In this document: positions 28,901-64,000 of the stretch, piece by piece
Numbering within the stretch: position 1 is the stretch's first letter
Layout: each line of letters begins with the position of its first letter
Assembly (NCBI GenBank): GCA_964019055.1
Contig: OZ025218.1
Span: 9,740,170-9,804,169 of the forward strand
Direction: 5' to 3'
Source: Anthopleura xanthogrammica
Taxonomy: Eukaryota; Cnidaria; Anthozoa; Actiniaria; Actiniidae
Length of the DNA stretch: 64,000 nt
Translations under genes and position numbers: made by a program
Notes under the pieces: model-generated
The model's database searches: none
What the model was told of the DNA's origin: nothing
Seen by the model: the letters and a program-made list of their open reading frames with translations, nothing else

Positions 28901-29404
28901 ATATGCGCCCGCAGCATGTTGAGTCTGCGGTCCATCTCTTGAGAGCTAAATGTTTGTTTAACCTAAAGAACGTCAACAGAAAACATGTTGAAAACGAATT
29001 ACTTTAACTTACTATCAAGGGTGGTGTAGCGGTAGTGCAATCGTCTCTTGCCTCTGGGGTCTTGGGTTCGATTTCTGGACGGTATCACGTGAGTAGTATG
29101 GTGGCACAGGGATTTCCTGTTTGAGGCCCAGATGAACCCGACGACATACGAAGCAAGGTTTGAACAGTTTTGGTTAGACTTGCTGCGGTTGTGAATTTCT
29201 CGGTTTGCTCGAAATAAACTCTGGCGCGAGACGAGAGGTCGTTTTGTGACAAGTCTAATTCTTGGGGTATTTATAACTCACCTTTTCACCATTCTTGATG
29301 TTTATCATTCGTGGTAATAAGTCGGATTCGTTGCTAGAGTGACGAACAGATCTGATGCCTCCAAGAACAGTCCGTATAAGACTGGAACCACGTGTCTTCA
29401 ACAT
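25954..29404 (-). CDS. Creatinase (creatine amidinohydrolase) homologue, M24 pita-bread fold
   Basis: Five minus-strand exons: 29404-29282, 28962-28764, 28038-27631, 27319-27205, 26401-25954 (1293 nt, 430 residues). Creatinase hydrolyses creatine to sarcosine and urea. Conserved segments appear in order: YHNINYFSDFLYCYFGRPYG (75-94), the creatine-contacting FGR of bacterial enzymes; IDYGQPWR (109-116); TWTWFQSGINTDGAHNPVT (244-262), whose His258 lies in the segment carrying the catalytic histidine; FGYGHSFGVLSHYYGRE (347-363); and GAGGYREHDIL near the C-terminus. Similarity to bacterial creatinase is very high across exons 2-5. Exon 1 adds about 31 residues, MLKTRGSSLIRTVLGGIRSV and on, rich in Arg/Ser and without acidic residues until residue 26, which looks like a mitochondrial presequence. 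A related M24 peptidase or other amidinohydrolase is less likely. Confidence 0.93.
26466..27075. repeat. Intronic minisatellite with regular CCAAT boxes
   Basis: Fills most of creatinase intron 4. Units of 63-66 bp alternate between two types, giving a dimeric period of about 130 bp. GATTGGTTA (minus strand TAACCAATC) recurs at 26538, 26604, 26669, 26735, 26800, 26866, 26929, 26995 and 27058. Confidence 0.92.
27365..27583 (-). mobile_element. tRNA-headed SINE-like element in creatinase intron 3
   Basis: The reverse complement begins GGAGCAGGCGTAGCTCAATT, with box-B-like GGTTCGATTCG 50 bp on. It is followed by a body with GTACCGTAACCGTAAC and CGGCATGTCGTACCGTG that is shared with 58745-58960 in CNGK intron 39. 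It looks like a second, distinct tRNA-derived family. A functional tRNA is unlikely because the acceptor arm does not pair. Confidence 0.5.
28209..28381. mobile_element. GGGCGTAAT-family MITE, copy 3
   Basis: It lies in creatinase intron 2. Right end is GGTCTGAAATGGGAAAACATTACGCCC; left end has TTTCAGACCATGTGTCATTC. It contains an internal duplicated block AACTGAGAAGATTCTTGTATC. Confidence 0.6.
28400..28727. mobile_element. Fold-back MITE with 8-bp flanking repeats
   Basis: Arms of about 110 bp face each other around roughly 110 bp: TTTGAGGCGATAGGCTTTCACG on the left and its inverse on the right, continuing through GGTCACCAAAAAGTTCGGAC. GGTGAATT occurs at 28392-28399 and again at 28728-28735, a likely 8-bp target duplication. 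It lies in creatinase intron 2, ending about 28 bp from the donor of exon 2. Confidence 0.75.
29013..29100 (+). mobile_element. tRNA-derived SINE copy in creatinase intron 1
   Basis: Contains GGTGGTGTAGCGGTAGTGC and the box-B-like TGGGTTCGATTTCTGG, as in the 15640-16075 units. Opposite in orientation to the host gene. Confidence 0.6.
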
Positions 29405-29444
29405 ACTGTCAATAATAAGAATAACATGATGTCACGATGGTCGT

Positions 29445-29715
29445 GATGATGATGATGATGATGATACATGATGGTGATACATGATGGTGATACATGATGG
29501 TGATACATGATGGTGATACATGATGATGATACATGATGATGATACATGATGATGATGATACATGATGGTGATACATGATGGTGATACATGATGGTGATAC
29601 ATGATGGTGATACATGATGATGATACATGATGATACATGATGATACATGATGGTGATGATACATGATGGTGATACATGATGATGATACATGATGATGATA
29701 CATGATGGTGATGAT
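29445..29715. repeat. Tandem repeat of ATGATGGTGATAC units
   Basis: About twenty units of 12-15 bp (ATACATGATGGTG and ATACATGATGATG), 41 bp upstream of the creatinase start codon. The long His-rich reverse frames over it are artefacts. Confidence 0.93.
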
Positions 29716-30442
29716 TATCATCATAATCACAATGATAGGGTTGGTTAAAAGTGATGTTTATGATGATAATATTAATAATAAGTCACTTTCGATCCCTCAA
29801 GCATGCTAAAAACAAAGACGATGACAATGAGTTACAGATATTTCAAATCATTAATTATTATTATTCTCACACTTCCGAGCAAAATACTGGGCAGAAATGG
29901 GAGTTGATAGGCACCCAATGAACCACCACTAGATCCACACAGACCTCTCTCTTGTCGAGGGCCAGGCATGTCGTTCAAGATCGCCAATCTTATTTTACAC
30001 ATTTGTTTTATAATACCAATCCAGCCTGGATTAAACAATAGGCATTTACAAAAATGACATGCATCAAAGCTTCAGGTGCTGGCTTGTTCGATCACAATAT
30101 TTAACCTAAACACAAGCTATGAGAAAAATAATCATCTTTATAACATCTTTATAATCCTTTGCGATCGTAAAAACGAAATGCTAACCTGAATGAGGTAATG
30201 TCCCGCTAACACTTCGGTAAATTATGCCTAAGTTATTACAGTCAAAACGGCTCAAGCGTACCACCTAAAACGGGGGTTACTAAACACCGAAACACCGAAA
30301 CACCGAAACAGTACCAAATCGAAACACTAGTTCACCCAAACTTTCAAATATCATATTAACTAGTCGTTACAGTTGTAAGTGAGTGCTGCCGAGCCTTTCC
30401 TGGAGCATTCCTGATCCAGTATAAATCATTATCCAACTCATT

Positions 30443-30700
30443 CAGAGACGGCGGAGCCGGGGGGGCTAGGGGGGGCTAGAGCCCCCCCAATAATTTTCTG
30501 AGAATTATTATTATTATTATTATTATTGTAATTTTTTTTTGATTTCTTGAAGATAATGAGAAATAATGACTACAAACGCATATGAGAGCCAGAGATCAGT
30601 GCCAAGAGGAGTTCTTGGGCGAATAAATAGAGGGAGGGAGGGGTGGGTGGATAGGAAACTGCTTAGCCCCCCCAATCAAAAAACCGCTCCGCAGTCCCTG
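30443..30700. mobile_element. hAT-like MITE
   Basis: 258 bp. The left end CAGAGACGGCGGAGC matches the inverse of the right end (CAGGGACTGCGGAGC), with GGGGGGGCT/AGCCCCCCC just inside. The CAGRG termini are typical of hAT elements. No clear target duplication was found. Confidence 0.55.
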
Positions 30701-30943
30701 CCATTATTCATGAAGGAAATCGTGACCGTGAAGAGAGTTGTACATCTGACCTATGATCTGACACTCTGTTCATTTGAATAAATTTTGACTTGAATTTTCT
30801 CAATCTCAATCTTTAAAATTCGCTGCAAAAATTACATCATGAACCTAGACGTTGGATAAGTCGTTTACAACATTCACGTCCGTGTTTATCAGACTTGTCA
30901 CTCGTCTTTAGCTCGTGTTGTAAATTAATCTGATATACACAAC

Positions 30944-31845
30944 CACGGGCGCCAGAGTCGCCTCCTCGTTTGGATTAAAACTAACGCTTTATTTTGTTTC
31001 CAACGGTCGAATAAATCTGCTTTGGTACGGCTGACCTTTAGTAGTGAATAAACATCTAGCTCCGATTTCAATCTCGTGATGTTTGTCTGTTTAATATTAA
31101 GAACCGATCGTGTGTCACTCGGAATTAATCGGTAACGTACTTCACGAGGTCCCGAAGGAGAGAAGAGGAACAGGGTACGAAGCTAGCCTTAATCCTATTG
31201 TTTTCAGTCTGCCGAAATCCGTACTAGGTTTACGTCACTGCTATGTTCGGCGAGATCTCGTAGGTCAACAACCTTCTCTCAATGGCTGAGTTCTTTTGGC
31301 GTCTTGTCCTTTTTCGAGTCAGTTTATTTACTGAAAGTAAGATTTGTTGGGTACTGAATGACTTCATACTGATTTTGAAGTTCTGCAATTTGTGACGGTT
31401 GATTTTCTTGCCGACTTTAGTAAACTCATGTCAACGATCTGACAGATTAGTGGTTTCAGGTGACGACTCCTGCTGTTTTTTTGGCTGTTCGGCGGTGTCG
31501 GATAACTACGAGATCTCGCCGAACTGGGAAATCTGTCATCACTGTCCATAGCAGTGACGTAAACCTAGTACGGATTTCGGCAGACTGAAAACAATAGGAT
31601 TAAGGCTAGCTTCGTACCCTGTTCCTCTTCTCTCCTTCGGGACCTCGTGAAGTACGTTACCGATTAATACCGAGGGACACACGATCGGTTCTTAATATTA
31701 AACAGACAAACATCACAAGATTGAAATCGGAGCTAGATGTTTATTCACTACTAAAGGTCAGCCGTACCGAAGCAGATTTATTCGACCGTTGGAAACAAAA
31801 TAAAGCGTTAGTTTTCCAAACGAGGAGGCGACTCTGGCGCCCGTG
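30944..31845. mobile_element. Large fold-back element, about 320-bp arms
   Basis: The left arm 30944-31264 is the near-perfect inverse of the right arm 31506-31845, with termini CACGGGCGCCAGAGTCGCC and its inverse. The left arm lacks a block of about 23 bp present in the right arm. The spacer of about 240 bp has no recognisable coding content. Confidence 0.8.
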
Positions 31846-32277
31846 CTTTATTAAGGTAATCTGCCAGAGGTTACCTTATTTACGGTCCTTAGCGTTTTCC
31901 ATATCAAAACTGAAATACCTACACAATGATACAAGTACAAAGAAATATCCCTGGGTGCAGTCAGATTTTTTGTGTCACGCCACTAACAGAGCATATCGTT
32001 ACAGCAATTATGGCTCAATTATGAAATTCCGTTTCAAGCAGATATATTTTCAAGGATTTTTACAGCTCTCATCAAACACCAGTTCTATGTGATATCCACA
32101 CAAGCATTTGCTAAAGAATATCTTCGCGCACAAAGTTAGTGGCGTGACACAAAAAATCTGACTGCACCCAGGGATATTTCTTTGTACTTGTATAATCGTG
32201 TAGGTACTTCAGTTTTGATATGGATAACGCTAAGGACCGTAAATAAGGTAACCTCCGGCAGATTACCTTAATAAAGG
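31846..32277. mobile_element. Second fold-back element abutting the first
   Basis: The arms 31846-31987 and 32135-32277 are near-perfect inverses (CTTTATTAAGGTAATCTGCC at the ends, GTCAGATTTTTTGTGTCACG inside) around a spacer of about 147 bp. It begins at the base after the right end of the preceding element. Confidence 0.78.
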
Positions 32278-33153
32278 AATAGCGTGTGAACTATCGAATA
32301 TTGTATTTTCATTTTTACGGTGTCTTGTTACCCAGTCAATCCAGCTTGCTTAAGAACTGCTCTATACGGGCTCGTGGATTTGTTCTATATAACGTAACTG
32401 ATGAGTATACTATCTCAACGTTTGTACATAGTTATTTCTTTCTCACTATAGATAGTTCAAAGTATATTTATGTTGAATCAAAAAAGCTGTAACCTGATAT
32501 TTGGAAGCAGTACTACTAAAGTATTCGTGGCACGAAGTCCCGTTGATCATGATAGTAGATAACACAGCTCCAAAAAAATCTGAAACCGCACTTTGTTTTC
32601 TTTTAAGTGATTGCTTCGATCTCCAAAGACCACCATTTTCAAGGACTGTCTTATATCTAAAGCGTCGTAAAGGTTTTATCTAGATTCGAAACATTGCTAA
32701 GAATACAGAGCACTTTGTAAATCAACTGATGTAACCCCCCTCGGAAAAAATCTAACAGATCCAAAAATCTGACTCAAAAATCTGACTCAAAAATCTGACA
32801 CCAGCTTCACTTTGGTTGTCTTGTGCTGTATGTGAAAGCAAGGCTTCTGTAAAGGTCACATAGTGTTTGTAACTATTACATAAACAAATGTTGTAATATA
32901 AGGCAAGAAAGCCAACTTCATGTTAATTCACGAGGCTGACTCTGTAACAATATACAGTAGATGCAAAATCGAATATATAGACAGATATATTGTATCAGTT
33001 GGTTATTCTTCGTCTAACCAAGTTAGAATAACTGTAGAACAGATAGGAAAGCAGAAAGCAAGCTTTTGATTGTGAATTACAAGATTACCTGGCGTTTTTT
33101 TTCCAACGATGTTCTCGGTACAATATCCAGACTTCGAAAAGAACGTTACCAAT

Positions 33154-34641
33154 CACAGGTATCCCAAGCTGGGTTTCTGTGATATCCTATCGAACTTATA
33201 AGGCAATGTATGGCGAATTTTAGAAAAAATTAAAAATTAGTAAATCACACAAATAAATGTTCCTACTTGTGTTTCGTGTTTTCCTTTGAGTCTCTGTGAA
33301 GTTTCAGGTCATTTGCAGCAATATTGAGCGAGTATTGTGGTGGAGTATCCCTCGTTTTTACTGGGTTGCTATGGTAGCAAACCAGTCTTAAAATGAGATC
33401 CGTTTTTCGGGCGTCAGGTAGACCATAATTTCACACGTCATGATTGGTCAAGAACTTGTAAACAATGTCCAATGTCCAATGAAGTTGCCACACGACATCG
33501 AGGACGATGTATTTATAGCTTTTAGTGTTGTGTCACTAGAATACATTCGTTCAGAATTCGTGAAGTACTATTTTGTCTGTAGGCATGTCGCGTACTATTG
33601 TCTTTAGGTTTTTTAACGCTACGCTTAAACTACTTACAAACACACACGCCGTACGTGGTAGACACACACTAAAAGATGTTATTGAGCGATTTTGGAACGG
33701 GTTGGTCCACGTACCAGTGGCGGATCCAGAAGGATTTCAAGGGGGGTGACTGGTACCTAGCAAGGCATTACATAGTGTATTTTTTGCTCTTATCTTATCC
33801 TTTATTCTTATTATATTCAACTCCAAGGGGGGTGACTAGTCACCCAATTCACCCCCCTGGATCCGCCCTTGCGTACTCAAAGAGAGAAGTCTGAGAATCT
33901 ATGAGCTATCTTTGAGAATCTATGAGCAAACTACGGTATGAGAATCGTAGAACTAGACAAACTAGTCAAAATAGACTAAGATAATCTATAAACTACCTAG
34001 CTATGATCAAACTAGATCTTACCAGATCTCAGATACAAAAAAATATACTGAGACAAACTACAGAACGAGAGACAAACTACAAAACGGGTGACAAACAAAG
34101 CTTTGATGAAAGCTGACTCCAAGAACTTGTAGAAGTCAGACGAGCTGATAGTGATCTACAACAAAGCGAACTGCCAAGACTCCTTGTTGAATATTTCCAT
34201 TTATGAAAATACAGAAAACAAAAACTGAGGGAAAAACAAATGACCAGTTAAACACATTTTGGCTAAGAGTATTTACATTGATAAAACGTTTGTTTTGCAG
34301 CGAACAGTTTCGATACTGAAATAGATATGTTTATTTCATCAGCTAGTCTTGAAAGGTACTCTAGTAGGTCAAGTAGAAATATAATACGCGTTGACAAGTC
34401 AGTAACGCAACACTAATGTCTTACTAGAATTTAAAATGTTTTTAATAAAGGGGGACTTTGAACCCAAAAGGAACACTTTGGTAAGAAATAATAGAGTATA
34501 TAGGATTGGTGAGTGGGGGAGCTCTCGCACAGGCAACCTAGTGAACGCTCCAAGAGCGTCTAGTTTAAGTACTAAAAATCGTCATACATTGCCTTATAAG
34601 TTCGATAGGATATCACAGAAACCCATCTTGGGATACCTGTG
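33154..34641. mobile_element. Possible non-autonomous DNA transposon with 70-bp terminal inverted repeats
   Basis: 33154-33223 and 34572-34641 are inverted copies (CACAGGTATCCCAAG, then TTCTGTGATATCCTATCG and ACTTATAAGGCAATGTATG), with only a few mismatches. The 1.35 kb between them contains a nested repeat at about 33715-33870 (GGATCCAGAAGG...CCTGGATCCGCC) and no recognisable transposase. Confidence 0.5.
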
Positions 34642-34888
34642 TACCAATGAGTGAGGCGGGAGACAATAACGAATCCTATTAAAACGAAGTAGGGAGGGGG
34701 TGAGGAGGGACAGACTTTATTAAGATTGCGTGACATCTTACTAGTACTGGTTTTACGAAAAATGTGGATTATCAAAAAACTATGTGTTCGCTAATTTCAC
34801 AGTTTTACAAATATAAATATGAAAATTTGACGATATAATCTTTTTTTTTTTGATGACAAACATGTTTTATAATTTCATTTTCTGCGAT

Positions 34889-34985
34889 TCTACGAATATT
34901 CAAATGAACATTGGAATATTCATTTGAATATTCGTAGATTCAAAATGAATATTCGTAGTTTGAAAATGAATATTCGTAGATTCCT
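34889..34985. other. Palindrome and GAATATTC cluster upstream of CNGK
   Basis: TCTACGAATATTCAAATGAA (34889-34908) is followed after 10 nt by its perfect inverse (34919-34938), then by two direct copies of ATGAATATTCGTAG. GAATATTC occurs five times in about 90 bp. GAANNTTC is the heat-shock-element half-pair, but the spacing between pairs is 4, not 2. Confidence 0.6.
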
Positions 34986-35212
34986 TTTAAACAAAAGTAA
35001 AATCGTTAATGGTTAAGACGGTGGACTTAAACACAGCTACGTTCCGGATGCACGCAGGCTAGTTGCTTCCGTGTCAGGCGAGAAAACGGGGAAAAACCCG
35101 CATCGGCTCAGCAAAAACCAAAAGCCAGTCAAATAACGTTGTAATTATTTTGTTTGCACACGTTTTTGGACTTGCATTTTTCGTAATTTTCTTACAATGC
35201 CGTAAAATGCTT

Positions 35213-35335
35213 AATCAGTGCATTTTTCGTACGACTTTGAAAACTTGCGGCAAGGACCGTGCCTTGCCGTGACATCAGAGCATTTTTCGTACGACTTTGA
35301 AAACCTTGCGGCAAGGACCGTGCCTTGCCGTGACC
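35213..35335. repeat. Tandem duplicated block of about 62 bp
   Basis: GCATTTTTCGTACGACTTTG through CCGTGCCTTGCCGTGAC is repeated twice. It belongs to a dispersed family with members near 19890, 22655, 40935, 55310 and 58745. Confidence 0.75.
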
Positions 35336-35646
35336 GTGTAAGTGCCGTATATGAAAACATTCGACATTCGGACATTACGCTATAGCATTTCCAATCATTT
35401 GAACTATCCCATAGCTCTGTGCGCGCGCTCTTTCTAATTACTAATTAGCATAATTTTAATCAAACATTTTGTGACGTCATAGGTTAATTTTCATTTATTG
35501 AATTCATTTGCTCTCTTGCTTCCAGGCAAGATGAAGCTTTTTTATTTTGTTCCTTTCTTTTTGTGGCTTTTTGAGTTTAATTTTATTTGTACTTGAGTTA
35601 ATACCACACCGCTCCCGTCCCCCGAGTTTGCACAGTGCTCGGGGGG

Positions 35647-60859
<25,213 letters not shown>

Positions 60860-60944
60860 ACATACCAGTCCGAGTATTCTTTGTCTTGGGATTTTTTTTA
60901 CTCGCTTTATGGAATCTGGACACTACTTCTAATGTGGCTACACT

Positions 60945-61130
60945 CTTACTACGACTACGACTACGACAACATACGACAAACCAACCAACTGCGACATCCG
61001 ACTACGACAACATACGACAAACCAACCAACTGCGACATCCGACTACGACAACATACGACAAACCAACCAACTGCGACATCCGACTACGACAACATACGAC
61101 AAACCAACCAACTGCGACATCCGACATCCA
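60945..61130. repeat. 41-bp tandem repeat downstream of CNGK
   Basis: Four copies of CATACGACAAACCAACCAAC with CTGCGACATCCGACTACGA, starting 86 bp after the CNGK stop, so probably in or near its 3' UTR. Confidence 0.94.
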
Positions 61131-61640
61131 ACTTTGAGAGTCTATTACGACGTCTGACACCAAAACACAATGTCTACAATGTTCAACTTTGGGTGCGGTG
61201 GAGCTGACACTACTGACTACACTTCATACTACGAACAACATACGACAAACCAATCAACTGCGACATCCGACATCCAACTTTGAGAGTCTATTACGACGTC
61301 TGACACCAAAACACAATGTCTACAATGTTCAATTTTGGATGCGGTGCAACTACGACAAGATACGACAAACCAACCAACTGCAACATCCGACATCCAACTT
61401 TGAGAGTCTATTACGACGTCTGACACCAAAACACAATGTTTACAATGTTCAATTTTGGTTCCGGTGCAACTACGACAACATACGACAAACCAATCGATAT
61501 CCGACATCCAACTTCGAGAGTCTATTACGACTTCTGACACCAAAACACAATGTCTACAATGTTCAATTTTGGGTGCGGTGCGACTACGACAACATACGAC
61601 AAACCTCACAACTGCGACGTCTGACATCAAACAATAACAT
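61131..61640. repeat. Longer tandem repeat (114-146 bp units) downstream of CNGK
   Basis: Four units with TGAGAGTCTATTACGACGTC, CACCAAAACACAATGTCTAC and AATGTTCAATTTTGG, each carrying a copy of the 41-bp repeat core, so the two arrays are related. The open frames over it are repeats, not genes. Confidence 0.88.
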
Positions 61641-62389
61641 TACGAAACTGACTAAACCAACCGACTGCAACAACCAATTCAAAACCGACCAAATTTCAAC
61701 AATGGCTTCTAAAATCTACAACTAAGTTTGGGCGCATCCAGTGCAGTAAATGATTTCTGCAATGAATAACACACTTACTACTCAACCACCTGACTGTGAC
61801 AACCGACTTAGATTCAACAATATTCACCTATGATATCTGAGATGTTTAGTATATTAACCAACACGTCATCCAACATTCAGCAATCTGCTGCAGCACCAAG
61901 CAGTAACATCAACATCCAACATAATTCAGTCTACAAATGATAGTCAAAGATTTGATTCTTATGATATCGACATGTAGTATTTTGTGATAACCTCAGATAT
62001 ATAACGTTGAAACGATGATTAGAACTTCAATTGGGTCATTATGACGCAACATGACAAACCAAACAATAATTGCAAAAAGCTGCATTTAAATCAATTCACT
62101 TTTAAAACTAAAGACGAGGTACAAACTTACCATTTACTTCAGACGATAAAACTGGAAAATATTGACTGGAAAAAAGACATCAAAATATTAAAAACATTGA
62201 AGACAAAGAATCAATATTTTAATACTATCAAGCCTTACTATCATATAGAATATACTTAACATACCCAATACCTTCTCAATAACACATACCAACAACTCCA
62301 ACTTTGAAAATTGAATTCCAATTCTCAAAGCTTTCAAAATAGTCCACGATCGGTCAACCCATGGGCAATAGTTTATACTTTTGCCCCAA
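61641..62389. other. Non-coding gap between minisatellite and satellite
   Basis: AT-rich sequence with scattered CAACATCC-like fragments of the preceding repeat. No gene or structured element recognised. Confidence 0.5.
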
Positions 62390-64000
62390 AATATAGATTT
62401 TGCACCATTTTCACACCTTTCCAAAAAATATGCGTTATTTAATAAGTATGCAAAATAGGCTATTTTCAACCATTTTCAGCCAAAAAGCATGCGCTATAGC
62501 CCATGGTTTTGATGAATTTTGGACCATTTTCACACCTTTCCAAAAAATATGCATTATTTATTAAGGATAGAAAATAGGTGATTTTCGACCATTTTCAGGC
62601 AAAAAGCATGGGCTATAGCCCATGGTTTTGATCGATTTTAGACCAGTTTCACACCTTTCCAAAAAATATGCATTATTTATTAACGATCCAAAATAGGTGA
62701 TTTTTGACCATTTTCAGGCAAACAGCATGGGCTATAGCCCATGGTTTTGATCGATTTTAGACCAGTTTCACACCTTTCCAAAAAATATGCATTATTTATT
62801 AAAGATAGAAAATAGGTGATTTTCGACCATTTTCAGGCAAAAAGCATGGGCTATAGCCCATGGTTTTGATCGATTTTGGACCATTTTCACACCTTTCCAA
62901 AAAATATGCATTATTTATTAAAGATAGAAAATAGGTGATTTTCGACCGTTTTCAGGCAAAAAGCATGGACCATAGCCCATGGTTTTGATCGATTTTGGAC
63001 CATTTTCACACCTTTCCAAAAAATATGCATTATTTATCAAGGATAGAAAATAGGTGATTTTTGACCATTTTCAGGCAAAAAGCATGGACCATAGCCCATG
63101 GTTTTGATCGATTTTGGACCATTTTCACACCTTTCCAAAAAATATGCATTATTTATCAAGGATAGAAAATAGGTGATTTTTGACCATTTTCAGGCAAAAA
63201 GCATGGGCTATAGCCTATGATTTTGATCGATTTTGGACCATTTTCACACCTTTCCAAAAAATATGCATTATTTATTAAGGATAGAAAATAGGTGATTTTC
63301 GACCATTTTCAGGCAAAAAGCATGGACTATAGCCCATGGTTTTGATCGATTTTAGACCATTTTCACACCTTTCCAAAAAATATGCATTATTTATTAAAAA
63401 TAGAAAATAGGTGATTTTCGACCGTTTTCAGGCAAAAAGCATGGACCATAGCCCATGGTTTTGATCAATTTTGGACCATTTTCACACCTTTCCAAAAAAT
63501 ATGCATTATTTATTAAGGATAAAAAATAGGTGATTTTCGACCATTTTTTAGGCAAAAAGCATGGACTATAGCCTATGATTTTGATCGATTTTGGACCATT
63601 TTCACACCTTTCCAAAAAATATGTATTATTTATTAAAAATAGAAAATAGGTGATTTTCGACCATTTTCAGGCAAAAAGCATGGACTATAGCCCATGGTTT
63701 TGATCGATTTTGGACCAGTTTCACACCTATCCAAAAAATATCCATTTTTTATTAAGGATAGAAAATAGGTGATTTTTGACCATTTTCAGACAAAAAGCAT
63801 TGGCTATAGCCTACGGTTTTGATCGATTTTGGACCATTTTCACACCTTTCCAAAAAATATGAATTATTTATTAAAAATAGAAAATAGGTGATTTTCGACC
63901 ATTTTCAGACAAAAAGCATGGGCTATAGCCCATGGTTTTGATCGATTTTGGACCATTTTCACACCTTTCCCAAAAATATGCATTATTTATGAAGGATAGA
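62390..64000. repeat. 119-bp satellite array, continues past the window
   Basis: About 13.5 tandem units of 119 bp: CACACCTTTCCAAAAAATATG, a TTATTTATTAAGGATAG segment, GGTGATTTTCGACCATTTTC and GGCAAAAAGCATGGGC. The ancestral unit contains the perfect 18-bp palindrome CATGGGCTATAGCCCATG, which is decayed in several units. The first unit is the most divergent. Confidence 0.96.

Larger units (their letters stand above)
29716..35646. other. Intergenic block rich in fold-back elements, upstream of CNGK
   Basis: No protein gene can be supported in about 5.9 kb. Contents: a hAT-like MITE (30443-30700), two abutting fold-back elements (30944-31845 and 31846-32277), a possible 1.5-kb element with 70-bp terminal inverted repeats (33154-34641), a GAATATTC palindrome cluster (34889-34985) and a 62-bp duplicated block just upstream of CNGK (about 35213-35335). 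A 54-codon frame at 33585-33749 behind a TATTTATAG sequence has no recognisable content. Confidence 0.55.

Noticed and set aside
29398..29730. Reverse His-rich frames (MYHHHVSPSC repeats)
   Set aside because: Tandem ATGATGGTGATAC repeat upstream of the creatinase start; they shift phase with no exon-like features.
33585..33749. 54-codon frame behind a TATTTATAG sequence as a gene
   Set aside because: No recognisable domain, no splice partner, and it ends in a dispersed GGATCCAG repeat; reported only as content of the possible transposon.

Overview
The window is animal nuclear DNA. It is intron-rich, with GT-AG splice sites, about 60% AT composition by eye, many microsatellites, and several families of short inverted-repeat elements. 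Gene content (a four-repeat CNGK-type channel, XRCC4, alpha-arrestins, an animal creatinase) fits an invertebrate. A cnidarian of the sea-anemone type is my best guess, but the sequence alone does not prove it. All gene models below were spliced by hand. In every complete model the exon phases agree and the joined frame is open from ATG to stop.

Layout: (1) 1-17.4 kb holds four alpha-arrestin (ARRDC-like) genes. Gene A is on the minus strand and runs off the left edge. Gene B (minus, 2552-6152) is its tandem duplicate. Gene C (minus, 7843-11324) and gene D (plus, 11451-17372) are divergent, with start codons 126 bp apart. Only D carries a C-terminal PPxY motif. (2) 18.5-25.0 kb: XRCC4 on the plus strand in 12 exons, the DNA ligase IV partner in non-homologous end joining. 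(3) 25.9-29.4 kb: a five-exon creatinase homologue on the minus strand, convergent with XRCC4, very similar to bacterial creatinases but with a presequence-like first exon. (4) 29.4-35.6 kb: intergenic, filled with fold-back elements, including two abutting ones of about 900 and 430 bp. (5) 35.6-60.9 kb: one giant plus-strand gene of 43 exons encoding about 2048 residues. It contains four tandem six-transmembrane channel repeats, each with a GYGD potassium filter and a cyclic-nucleotide-binding domain (CNBD). This is CNGK, a single-chain pseudo-tetrameric K+ channel. (6) 60.9-64 kb: minisatellites, then a 119-bp satellite that continues past the right edge.

The CNGK gene is the most interesting system. 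All four filters are K+-type, only CNBD3 keeps the full R-T-A ligand motif, and an intron at the start of the CNBD is shared by all four repeats. Its introns hold long repeats, a near-perfect 32-bp hairpin and a cluster of nine CACGTG E-boxes. The neighbouring genes are not evidently linked to it in function.
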